Of a DNA stretch of 64,000 nt, positions 25,855-34,182 are shown piece after piece. Under the pieces are notes generated by a model. It searched no databases, was not told the DNA's origin, and was given only the letters and a program-made list of their open reading frames with translations. The stretch spans positions 62,001 through 126,000 of the forward strand of contig NZ_JAJTTE010000002.1 of the NCBI RefSeq assembly GCF_021343995.1. The letters are read 5' to 3'. Positions within the stretch are counted from its first letter, which is position 1; the number at the start of each line of letters is the position of its first letter. The stretch is from Pseudonocardia terrae. Lineage in GTDB: Bacteria; Actinomycetota; Actinomycetes; Mycobacteriales; Pseudonocardiaceae. A program made the position numbers and the translations under genes.

Positions 25855-27071
25855 GCGGACCGCGGATCGAGCGTCCGGCGCCCGCGGTGGACGTCGCCGC
25901 CGTGGCCGAGCGCCGGCGTGCCGCGCGCGCCCTGCTGTGCCACCCCCTGCTGCACGCCGACGGCCCCCATGCGGACGAGTTCCGGTTGGCCAGGCGTCAT
26001 CGTGCCGAGCTCGAACGGATCTTCGCCGACGGCCTGGGGTACCGCCTCGTCGTCGAACCCGGGTCGGCCCGGCTGATGAAGGCCGGCCTCGGCCGGGACG
26101 CCACGCGTCCGCTCCGGCGACGCAGCGGGGCACCGTTCACCCCGCGGATGTACTCCCTGCTGTGCCTGACCCTCGCCGCGTTGAGCCGGAGCAAGGGCCA
26201 GCTCCTGGTCGACGAGCTCGTCGCCCAGGTCCGCTCCACCGCGGCCGATGCGGGGATCGAGGTGGACCTGGACGCGCTCGTGGACCGGCGTGCCCTGCAC
26301 GCCGCGCTGTCCGCGCTCGTCGATCTGGGTGTGCTCCACGAACGAGACGGCGACCTCGAGCACTGGGTGGACCAGCGCACGGCGTCGCTGCTCGACGTCC
26401 GGCGCGAGCGCCTGGCACTGATGGTCGCGGCGTCGTTGAGCGGTGTGTCCTCGCCCGAGGACCTGCTCGATGCCGCGGCCCTGCCGTCGGCCGCGGGTGG
26501 CGCTCGGGTGGCGATCCGTCGTCGGCTCGTGGAGACACCGGTCCTGTCCGTCGACCAGCTCACCGTGGAGCAGGCGGAGTGGTGGAGCCGTAGCCGCAAC
26601 CGGGAACGCGAGTGGTTCGCGGAGATCGTCGGGCTGGACCTGGAGCTGCGGGCCGAGGGGGCGATCGCCCTGGACCCGGACGGCGAGCTGACCGACGTGT
26701 CCTTCCCCGGGGGTGGGTCGGCGCGCCATCTCGCCCTGCTCCTGCTCGAGCGGGTGGTGACCGGAGTGCGGTCCGCGGCGCGCGAGGCGCCGGTCGGCGA
26801 GCGGGTGTGGCGGTACGCGGAGGCCGCGCTCGTCGAGGCGACCGCCCGGGAGGTCATGGCGGAGTGGGGCGCCGGGCTGCGCAAGGAGCACCGGGAGGAT
26901 CCCGCGGCGGCCCTGGCGGAGGCCCGGGAGGTGCTGGTCGGCGCGGGGCTGGTCCGCCCCACCCGCGACGGCGGCTGGCGGGTGCACGCGGCCGCCGCGC
27001 GCTACGCGGTGTCTGCCGCGATCAGCGACCCGGACGGCTCTCGGCGGTCCTCGTCCGAGGAGGAGAGATGA
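25851..27071 (+). CDS. jetB: Wadjet type II JetB (DUF2398/TIGR02678)
   Basis: A 406-residue protein of the TIGR02678 family, the KITE-like winged-helix subunit that binds JetA. Typical blocks are ERRRAARALLCHPLL at the start and FTPRMYSLLCLTLAAL near residue 95, with LVDLGVLHERDGDLEHW near 155. The start codon ATG 25851 lies within the jetA stop, and the stop overlaps the jetC start, so subunits are made in coupled ratios. No catalytic site is expected. Confidence 0.92.
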   Translation: MSGPRIERPAPAVDVAAVAERRRAARALLCHPLLHADGPHADEFRLARRHRAELERIFADGLGYRLVVEPGSARLMKAGLGRDATRPLRRRSGAPFTPRMYSLLCLTLAALSRSKGQLLVDELVAQVRSTAADAGIEVDLDALVDRRALHAALSALVDLGVLHERDGDLEHWVDQRTASLLDVRRERLALMVAASLSGVSSPEDLLDAAALPSAAGGARVAIRRRLVETPVLSVDQLTVEQAEWWSRSRNREREWFAEIVGLDLELRAEGAIALDPDGELTDVSFPGGGSARHLALLLLERVVTGVRSAAREAPVGERVWRYAEAALVEATAREVMAEWGAGLRKEHREDPAAALAEAREVLVGAGLVRPTRDGGWRVHAAAARYAVSAAISDPDGSRRSSSEEER

Positions 27072-30000
27072 GCAGCGGGGGGCGGTTCCGGCTGACCCGG
27101 GCCGGTGTGCTGAATGTCTGGCAGTACGACGACCAGGTCTTCGAGTTCGAGGGCGGCCGGCTCCTGCTGCGCGGGGCCAACGGCGCAGGCAAGTCGAAGA
27201 CCCTGGAGATGCTGCTGCCCTTCGTCCTCGACGGGGACAAGGCCCGGATGACGGCATCGGCCCGGCACCACACCAGTCTTCTCTGGCTCATGCTCGACGG
27301 GTACGGCGGGCAGAACCGGGCGGGCTACCTGTGGGTGGAGTTCACCCGCGGCGACGAGGCGCTGACCTGCGGAATCGGGATCCGGGCCTCGCAGTCGGCG
27401 CGCTCGGCGACCTCGTGGCACTTCACCTTCCCCGGCCGGGTGGGGGTGGACCTGCACCTGGAGGACGAAGCCGGCCCGCTCGCCCAGGACCGGCTGCGGG
27501 AGGTGGTCGAGGCGGGCGGCGGGACCTTCGTCAAGGAGCCCCGTGCCTACAAACAGCACATCGGGCGGTTGCTGTTCGGGCTCGAGCCCACGCAGTACGA
27601 GGAGCTGCTCCGGCTGCTGTACTGGCTTCGCCAGCCGCAGGTCGGCGAGGACATCGAACCCGCGCGGCTCGCCGAGCAGCTGATCCAGGCGCTGCCACAG
27701 CTCGACGACGAGGCGGTCCGCACCGCGGGCGACACCTTCGACGAGCTGGCGGCCTTCGGCGAGCAGTTGGAACGGCAACGCCGGTCCGCCGAGGGGGTCG
27801 CGGCGCTGGCGACGGTGTACGCGGCCTACGCCCGCGAGGTCCTGCGGCGGCGCGGCGCGGACCTGGCCGAGGCGCACACCGAACGCACCCGGCGCGGCCG
27901 CACCGCGGAGGCGGCGGAGGCTCGGGTGCGTGAGCTCGCCGAGCGGCGCCGGACGACCGAGCGGGAGCAGGAGGAGGTCGGGGCCGAGCGTCGTGCGCTG
28001 GCGGCGCGGCTCGGGGAGCTGCGCGCCGACCCGCTCATGCGGACGGCCCAGCGGCTGGACGCCGCCCGGCAGCTCGCCCGGATCCAGGCCGAGGAGTCGG
28101 CGCGGGCCGAGCGGACCGTGCGGACCGCCCGTGAGCGCGCCGAGGCGTCCGGGGGGCGGCTGACGCAGGACGCGGACCGTCTCGGGGCGGACCTGCGGGA
28201 GTTCTCGGACCTCGCCCACCGGCTCGCGACCGGCCTGGCCGAGGTGGGGGCCGGTCCGACGCTCGCCGTGGCGGCGCTGCCGTCGACGCCGACGACCACC
28301 GGGGAGGCGGAGGCGGCCGTCGTGGCGCTGGAAAGGCACCGGGACGGCGCGGCGACGGCGCACTCGTCCCTGGGGGCCTTGCAGGCCGCGGTGGTCGTCG
28401 TGGGAGAGGCCCTGCGAACCTTCGACCGGGCGGCGGACGAACGACGACGAGCCGAGGAGACCGCCGCGGCGGCGGAGCAGCGCGCCGAGGAGGAGCGCGG
28501 GCAGCTCGCCGACGCCCGGACCGCCGCGGCCGCGGCCGAGTCCCGGTACACCGCGGCGCTGGCCACGTGGACGGCGGAGCCTGCAGCGGTGCCGTTCCGC
28601 GTGCCGGAGCTGCTGACGGTGGAGGCGGTCGCCGGCATCGGTGGGCTCGCCCGGGCTGCGGCCGAGGAGCCGCTGCGGGGTCATCGGGAGCGGCGGGCGG
28701 CCGCGGCGGCGGCCCGCGCCGCGGCGGAGGAGCGCCTCGCGGGCGCCGTGGTGCGCCGGGAGGCCGCCGTGGCGGAGACCGACCCCGCTCCGCCCGAACC
28801 GGCGTGGGGACGCGCACCGCGGAACGCAGCCGACGGGGCGCCCTTCTGGAGCCTCGTCGACTTCGTCGACGAGCTCGGCGAGGACGGGCGGGCCGGGCTC
28901 GAGGGCGCCCTGGAGGCCTCGGGCCTGCTCGATGCGTGGATCCGGGTGGACGGCGCGGTGCTCGACGACCGGGCGGACACCGTCCTGGCCACCACGACCG
29001 CACAGGCGACCGGGATGGGCCTGGGCTCGCTCCTGCGCGCCGACCCACCGCCGGGATGCCCGGTGTCGGCGGGCACGGTGCGTGCGGTCCTGGCCCGGAT
29101 CGCGGTGCACGGAGCCGACGAGCCGGCAGGCCAGGCGCTCGTCGGCACGGACGGGACCTGGCGGCTCGGGGTGCTCGACGGGCGGGCCCGCAAGCAGGCG
29201 GCGCAGTACGTCGGCGCGACCGCCCGTGCTGCGGAACGTGCCCGCCGCATCGCCGAACTCGACGCGTCGATCGCGCGCTTCACCGAGGCCCGGGATGCGG
29301 CGGCGCGTGAGGAGCGGGCGGCGCAGTCCGCGGTCGAGCGGATCGAGGCCTGGCTCGGCGCCGTCCCGGCCGCCACCGAGGTGGTGGCGGCCTGGGCGGA
29401 GGCCGAGCAGTGCGCGCGCGGCGTCGCGCGCGCGGAGCGCTTCGCCGACGGCGCCGAGGCCGGCGCCCGGGCGGCGCGCTCGGTGGAGGCCGGCGCGCGC
29501 CGTGAGCTGCACGATCGTGCGGCGGGCCATGACCTGCCGACGGAGGCGGGGCCGCTGGAGGCGCGGCGCTTCGCCCTCCAGGGGCTCGACTCGGAGCTCA
29601 CGGGGCATGTCCGACGCTGCGGGGACCTCGCCGTGGCGGCGAGCCGCTGGGCACAGGATGCCGAACGACATCAGCTGGCGCTGCGGGATGCGGAGGACGC
29701 CGCCGAGGCGGGGCGCGAGGCCCGGGCCCGCGCCGATCGGGCACGCGCGGCCGCGGACGAGCTCGAGGAGACCGTCGGACGGCCCCTGCTGGAGATCCGT
29801 GCCCGGATCGACGAGGCGGAGGATCGGGACCGGGCCCTGGCCGGTGCCCAGGCCCGGCTCGACGCGACGCTGCGGGAGCTGCTCGAGGAGGGCGGCGCCG
29901 CCGCCCAGGACGTGCGGATCGCACGGGACCGGGTCGCCGAGCACGAGCCCGTCCTGGTCCAGGCCGTCCGCGCGCTCGCGTCGCTCCCCGAGGCCACGGG

Positions 30001-31117
30001 CCTGCTCGAGTCCGGGGACCCCGAGGGGCACGCCTCTGCCGAGTCGCGATCGGCCCTCGTCGCGGGCCTCGCCGCGGCCTCGGGATTCGTGTCCGGGGAG
30101 CCCGTCCCCGCGCCGACACTGGCGCTCGGCCGCCGGCTCGCGGCACTCCTGCCCGCCGGCCGGTCGGGCACCGACAACGCCGTCCTCGTGGCCTGGCAGG
30201 AGGCGGCCAGCGGGCCCGCCGCCGACGTGGACCCCCGGGTCGTCGAGGTGGCGGGCGTCCTGACCGTCGTCGGCCGGGACGACTCGGGTGAACGGCCCGT
30301 CGGTGAGCTCGCGACCCGGCTCTCGGCCGCGGTCGCCCGGGACGCCGAGCTGCTCACCGACCGCGAACGGCGACTGTTCGAGGAGCACATCCTCGGCGAC
30401 CTCGGGGAGTCCCTGCGGGCGCGTCGGGTCGAGGCCGAGGAGCTGGTCGCCGAGATGAACAACCAGCTCGGCGGGGTGAGCACCAGACAGGGCATCCAGG
30501 TGCGGCTGCGGTGGGCGCTGCGGGACGACGTGGTTCCGGACGCCCGACGGGCCGTCGAGCTGCTCGGCCGTCCCGTCGGGCTGCTGCTCCCGGACGAACG
30601 GCAGGAGCTGCGGGACGCGCTCCACCGGCTCATCGAGGCGTCCCGCGCCGAGGCCCCGGAGGACTCGTACTCGGAGCACCTCGCCCGGGCGCTGGACTAC
30701 CGCCGCTGGTTCGCCTTCCGGGTCCGCTACACCCGTCCGGAGACCGAGGGGACCTGGTACGACCTGCACCGGCGGTCACCGCTCTCCCAGGGGGAGCAGA
30801 AGGTCGTCTGCTACCTGCCGCTGTTCGCGGCGGCGGCCGCCCACTTCAGCTCGCTCGCGGGCGCGGCGCCGCACTCACCGCGGTTCGTCCTGCTCGACGA
30901 CGCGTTCCCGAAGATCGACGTGCGTACGCACCCGCTGCTGTTCGGCCTGCTCGTCCAACTCGATCTCGACTTCGTGGTGACCAGCGAGCGCCTCTGGGGC
31001 GACCACGCGACCGTGCCCTCGCTCGCGATCTACGAGGCGCTGCGGGATCCCACGGAGCGCGGGATCGCCCAGTACCGGCACACCTGGGACGGCACGCGGC
31101 TGCGAGCGGTCGGATGA
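27068..31117 (+). CDS. jetC: Wadjet type II JetC, SMC-like ATPase (TIGR02680)
   Basis: A 1349-residue SMC/MukB-type motor. Walker A GANGAGKS is at residues 36-43 (Lys42). A long Ala/Arg/Glu-rich coiled coil runs from about 260 to 1150, interrupted near 590-700 by a globular stretch likely to be the hinge. The signature LSQGEQKV is at about residue 1237-1244 and Walker B LLDDAFPKID near 1275; the usual DE pair is DD here. The N-terminal segment (LNVWQYDDQVFEFEGGRLLL) is diagnostic. It extrudes DNA loops with JetA and JetB. Part of the coiled coil has many antisense frames, which are composition artefacts. Confidence 0.95.
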   Translation: MSSGGRFRLTRAGVLNVWQYDDQVFEFEGGRLLLRGANGAGKSKTLEMLLPFVLDGDKARMTASARHHTSLLWLMLDGYGGQNRAGYLWVEFTRGDEALTCGIGIRASQSARSATSWHFTFPGRVGVDLHLEDEAGPLAQDRLREVVEAGGGTFVKEPRAYKQHIGRLLFGLEPTQYEELLRLLYWLRQPQVGEDIEPARLAEQLIQALPQLDDEAVRTAGDTFDELAAFGEQLERQRRSAEGVAALATVYAAYAREVLRRRGADLAEAHTERTRRGRTAEAAEARVRELAERRRTTEREQEEVGAERRALAARLGELRADPLMRTAQRLDAARQLARIQAEESARAERTVRTARERAEASGGRLTQDADRLGADLREFSDLAHRLATGLAEVGAGPTLAVAALPSTPTTTGEAEAAVVALERHRDGAATAHSSLGALQAAVVVVGEALRTFDRAADERRRAEETAAAAEQRAEEERGQLADARTAAAAAESRYTAALATWTAEPAAVPFRVPELLTVEAVAGIGGLARAAAEEPLRGHRERRAAAAAARAAAEERLAGAVVRREAAVAETDPAPPEPAWGRAPRNAADGAPFWSLVDFVDELGEDGRAGLEGALEASGLLDAWIRVDGAVLDDRADTVLATTTAQATGMGLGSLLRADPPPGCPVSAGTVRAVLARIAVHGADEPAGQALVGTDGTWRLGVLDGRARKQAAQYVGATARAAERARRIAELDASIARFTEARDAAAREERAAQSAVERIEAWLGAVPAATEVVAAWAEAEQCARGVARAERFADGAEAGARAARSVEAGARRELHDRAAGHDLPTEAGPLEARRFALQGLDSELTGHVRRCGDLAVAASRWAQDAERHQLALRDAEDAAEAGREARARADRARAAADELEETVGRPLLEIRARIDEAEDRDRALAGAQARLDATLRELLEEGGAAAQDVRIARDRVAEHEPVLVQAVRALASLPEATGLLESGDPEGHASAESRSALVAGLAAASGFVSGEPVPAPTLALGRRLAALLPAGRSGTDNAVLVAWQEAASGPAADVDPRVVEVAGVLTVVGRDDSGERPVGELATRLSAAVARDAELLTDRERRLFEEHILGDLGESLRARRVEAEELVAEMNNQLGGVSTRQGIQVRLRWALRDDVVPDARRAVELLGRPVGLLLPDERQELRDALHRLIEASRAEAPEDSYSEHLARALDYRRWFAFRVRYTRPETEGTWYDLHRRSPLSQGEQKVVCYLPLFAAAAAHFSSLAGAAPHSPRFVLLDDAFPKIDVRTHPLLFGLLVQLDLDFVVTSERLWGDHATVPSLAIYEALRDPTERGIAQYRHTWDGTRLRAVG

Positions 31118-32331
31118 GCGAGCCCTGGTGGGCCGATCCGGCGCTGGCCCGAGTCTGGGCGGTCCTGCGGGAGCGCCTGGAGCAGCGGGGTGCCCGGGCG
31201 GAGGGGCGGGTGGCCCTCGCGGGGCTCAGCAGGCAGGAGCGGCATGCCGTCGCCGGCCTGCTCGGCCGGCCGGTGACCCGTCAGCGGGTCAGTGTGGACC
31301 TCGAGGCCCTTGATCGGGAGCTACGGCATCGCTCGGGCGTCGGCGGGTTGACGGCGGTGGTCCAGGCGGCCACCGGCCGCCGGCTCCGTGACCGGCCCGC
31401 TGAACGGGCGAGGCGCACGGCCGAGCGGGAGGAGCCGATCGCGCTCGCGCAGCGGCTCCTCGGCGGGCGCTCGTGGTACGAGGAGTGGGCGGCGGAGGTC
31501 CGCCGGTCCGGGCTCCTCGGACGCGCACGCGATCCGGTGGCCGCGGTCCGGTACGCCGCCGCTGTGCTCGGGCGCCTGCCGGAGAACCCGGCTGCACCCA
31601 CCTCCCGCACCGACCTCGCCGCCACGGTGTGCGGCGACTCCCATGCGTTGGACGACGGCCGCACGACGGCCGCCCTCGTGCTCCGCGCCCTCGCGGCGTG
31701 CGCGGGCGAACCACCGCCGGGCACGGCCGCAGCACGCAGGGAGCTGTGGGAACGCCACGGCATCCAGGTCGATCTCGTCTCGACCACCTGCCTGACGCTG
31801 GGGCTGCGCGGCGAGAGCGGGCCGGTCGCCGAGCGCCTCGACCTGGCCGCGGCGGCGGGCCATCCGGTCCACCTCACCGCCTGGGACCTCCGCCGGTGCC
31901 GACTGGTGCCACCGCCGGTCGTGCTGGTCTGCGAGAACCCCCGGGTGCTCGAGTCGGTCGCCGAGCGTGGCATCGCGGTCCCCGTCGTGTGCGCAAGCGG
32001 GCAGCCCACGCTCGTCGTGCTCGATGTGTTGCGCGCCCTGCGCGGATCCCGCCTTCGGTACCACGGTGACTTCGACTGGCCCGGCGTCGCGATCGCCGAC
32101 CGGCTACGGGCCGAGGTCGGTGTCGTCCCCTGGCGGATGACCGCGGCGGACTACGAACGAGGTCTGACCGAAGCCGTTCTGCGGCTGGGTCCCGGCGGGA
32201 CCCAGCCCTCCTGGGACCGCGAGCTGGGCGCGGCGATGAGACACCACGACCGAGCGGTCCACGAGGAGATGGTGCTCCCCGAGCTGCTGGCGGCGCTACG
32301 GAACGCCGAGCCGGGGCAGGACCTTCCGTGA
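31114..32331 (+). CDS. jetD: Wadjet type II JetD nuclease (DUF3323-DUF2399)
   Basis: A 405-residue TIGR02679 protein and the nuclease of the complex. The N-terminal DUF3323 half (about 1-220) is followed by a DUF2399 TOPRIM-like half. The acidic residues of the TOPRIM site are seen in VCENPRVLE (Glu274) and YHGDFDWPG (Asp319 and Asp321). JetD cuts circular DNA once JetABC loop extrusion stalls. All key residues are present, so the system looks intact. It starts within the jetC stop (ATGA). Confidence 0.94.
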   Translation: MSEPWWADPALARVWAVLRERLEQRGARAEGRVALAGLSRQERHAVAGLLGRPVTRQRVSVDLEALDRELRHRSGVGGLTAVVQAATGRRLRDRPAERARRTAEREEPIALAQRLLGGRSWYEEWAAEVRRSGLLGRARDPVAAVRYAAAVLGRLPENPAAPTSRTDLAATVCGDSHALDDGRTTAALVLRALAACAGEPPPGTAAARRELWERHGIQVDLVSTTCLTLGLRGESGPVAERLDLAAAAGHPVHLTAWDLRRCRLVPPPVVLVCENPRVLESVAERGIAVPVVCASGQPTLVVLDVLRALRGSRLRYHGDFDWPGVAIADRLRAEVGVVPWRMTAADYERGLTEAVLRLGPGGTQPSWDRELGAAMRHHDRAVHEEMVLPELLAALRNAEPGQDLP

Positions 32332-32380
32332 GTGTGCGACACGCTCCGCCGAGGGACACGAACCCGCTTCCGTCCGGCGC

Positions 32381-32386
32381 TATCGT
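32381..32386 (+). promoter_or_regulatory. -10 element of the SEC-C gene
   Basis: TATCGT is 7 bases before ATG 32394; the gene has no ribosome-binding site. It supports transcription separate from, or in addition to, the Wadjet operon. Confidence 0.5.
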
Positions 32387-32393
32387 CGCGCGC

Positions 32394-33329
32394 ATGACAG
32401 ACCCTGCGGCAGACGTCGCGCGCAAGGAGGCCGAGGAACTCGAAGCCCAGGTCGCGGAGTATCCGGACGACCGCGCAGAGATCCTCCGCGAGGCGGCGTA
32501 TGCCTGGCTCGACGCCGGTGAGGTCGCCCGCGCCGAGCAGATCCTCCGCGAGCTGGTCACCGAGGGTGGCGAGGACGGCTGCTGGGCGAGGACCGACCTG
32601 ATCGAGGTCCTGTACACCGACGGTCGGGAGAAGACGGCCGAGGCGGAGCTCGACGCACTGGCCCGCCACCCCGAGCTCGATCGAGGTCACTGCGCGGTCA
32701 CGGCCGAGCGACTGGCCGAGCGCGGTTTCCTCACCAGGGCCCTGGCCTGGTACGACAGGTTCGTCGCCCGGCTCTCCTCCGACGATCTCGACGCGCTCCG
32801 GGGACCGAAGGGGTGGATGTCGCTGGAGGCCCCGACGCTGCGGGGCCGCCGCCAGGTGCGCGAGGAGTTGGGGCTGCCCCCGGACGCGACGGACGAGCTG
32901 GTTCCGGGACCGCCGACCGTGGAGGACCTCGCCCGACTGAGGAAGAAGATGGAGCGGTTCGCGAGCTCTCGGGCCATGCCGACCCAGGTGCGGGTCGTGG
33001 TGTTCACACGGCCGGAACGCCGCGAGGCCTGCCGCATGTGGCCTGCGACGTACACCGCCGACGACGACTACTTCGATGCGGTCGAACGTCACTGGCGGGA
33101 GATCGCGGAGAGCGGGGGGAGCTCGATCAGGCTGTACCCCATCACTGCGCGGGGACTCGCGCGCTTCGCCGAGACCGAGGGGCTCGATCCGGAGCAGGAG
33201 GAGACCCGCACCCGCTACCTCGACACCCTGTCGGACGACGATGCGGTGGCGTGGCCGCCCGGCCGCAACGCGCCGTGTTGGTGCGCGAGCGGGCGGAAGT
33301 ACAAGAAGTGCTGCGGCGCGGTGCGCTGA
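32394..33329 (+). CDS. SEC-C-motif protein next to Wadjet
   Basis: A 311-residue protein with a helical, TPR-like first half (AWLDAGEVARAEQILREL near 40-57) and a C-terminal zinc motif CxCx8CC at residues 295-307, the SEC-C module otherwise found at the end of SecA and in many regulators. Function unknown; it is not a known JetABCD part. ATG 32394 was chosen for its -10 box; GTG 32328 would overlap the jetD stop and add 22 residues without family similarity. It lies 62 bp after jetD and before mtrA. Confidence 0.78.
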   Translation: MTDPAADVARKEAEELEAQVAEYPDDRAEILREAAYAWLDAGEVARAEQILRELVTEGGEDGCWARTDLIEVLYTDGREKTAEAELDALARHPELDRGHCAVTAERLAERGFLTRALAWYDRFVARLSSDDLDALRGPKGWMSLEAPTLRGRRQVREELGLPPDATDELVPGPPTVEDLARLRKKMERFASSRAMPTQVRVVVFTRPERREACRMWPATYTADDDYFDAVERHWREIAESGGSSIRLYPITARGLARFAETEGLDPEQEETRTRYLDTLSDDDAVAWPPGRNAPCWCASGRKYKKCCGAVR

Positions 33330-33378
33330 CCGTTCACCTCGGCGGACGGGGAAGGCGGAGGATCTCGACGCGGTGACC

Positions 33379-33407
33379 GTTCCGCACGTGCAGAACAGGT
33401 GCGGAAC
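33379..33407. promoter_or_regulatory. Inverted repeat upstream of mtrA
   Basis: GTTCCGCAC (33379-33387) and GTGCGGAAC (33399-33407) form a perfect 9-bp stem with an 11-base loop, 55 bp before the mtrA start. It may be a terminator for the SEC-C gene or an operator; sequence alone does not decide. Confidence 0.45.
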
Positions 33408-33462
33408 CGGGTTGGCGCGGGTCGGAACGGGACCGTCGGACCTCAGTGGGATGCTTCCTCCC

Positions 33463-34140
33463 ATGAAGTCGCGCGTTCTGGTGGTCGACGACGACCCGGC
33501 CCTGGCCGAGATGCTGACCATCGTCCTGCGGGGCGAGGGCTTCGACACCGCCGTGGTCGGGGACGGGACCCGCGCGCTGCCCGCCGTGCGGGACATGCGC
33601 CCGGACGTCGTCCTGCTCGACCTCATGCTCCCCGGCATGAACGGGATCGACGTCTGCCGCGCGATCCGCGCCGAGTCCGGGGTGCCGATCGTGATGCTCA
33701 CCGCGAAGAGCGACACCGTGGACATCGTGCTGGGCCTGGAGTCGGGGGCGGACGACTACGTGGTCAAGCCGTTCAAGCCGAAGGAGCTGGTCGCGCGCAT
33801 CCGGGCGCGGGTGCGGCGCACCGAGGCCGAGCCGGCCGAGCAGCTCACGATCGGCGACGTCGAGATCGACGTTCCGGCCCACCAGGTCACCCGCCGGGGC
33901 GAGCGGATCGCGCTCACCCCGCTGGAGTTCGACCTGCTGGTGGCGCTCGCCCGCAAGCCGCGGCAGGTCTTCACGCGCGAGGTGCTGCTCGAGCAGGTGT
34001 GGGGCTACCGGCACGCGGCCGACACCCGGCTGGTCAACGTGCACGTCCAGCGGCTGCGCTCGAAGGTCGAGAAGGACCCCGAGCACCCGGAGGTCGTGCT
34101 GACCGTCCGCGGCGTCGGGTACAAGGCGGGCCCGCCGTGA
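33463..34140 (+). CDS. mtrA: Response regulator MtrA
   Basis: A 225-residue OmpR-type regulator of cell division and envelope genes. The receiver domain has acidic residues at 9-11, the phosphoacceptor Asp53 in VVLLDLMLPG, Thr/Lys in MLTAKSD near 98-104, and a C-terminal winged helix (LTPLEFDLLVALARKP; VQRLRSKVEKDPEHP; TVRGVGYKAG). ATG 33463 gives the standard N-terminus; ATG 33451 would add four residues. It is followed by mtrB and lpqB, as in all mycolata. Confidence 0.97.
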   Translation: MKSRVLVVDDDPALAEMLTIVLRGEGFDTAVVGDGTRALPAVRDMRPDVVLLDLMLPGMNGIDVCRAIRAESGVPIVMLTAKSDTVDIVLGLESGADDYVVKPFKPKELVARIRARVRRTEAEPAEQLTIGDVEIDVPAHQVTRRGERIALTPLEFDLLVALARKPRQVFTREVLLEQVWGYRHAADTRLVNVHVQRLRSKVEKDPEHPEVVLTVRGVGYKAGPP

Positions 34141-34182
34141 GCCCGCGCGGTCGCATGATGGTGCCGTGTTCCTGAGGTACCC

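Noticed and set aside
27002..30769. A 1255-residue minus-strand open frame under jetC
   Set aside because: Low-complexity composition and exact overlap with a well-supported SMC gene show it is a shadow frame.
33451..33462. Upstream ATG as the mtrA start
   Set aside because: It adds four residues before the conserved MKSRVLVVDDD; no ribosome site favours it.
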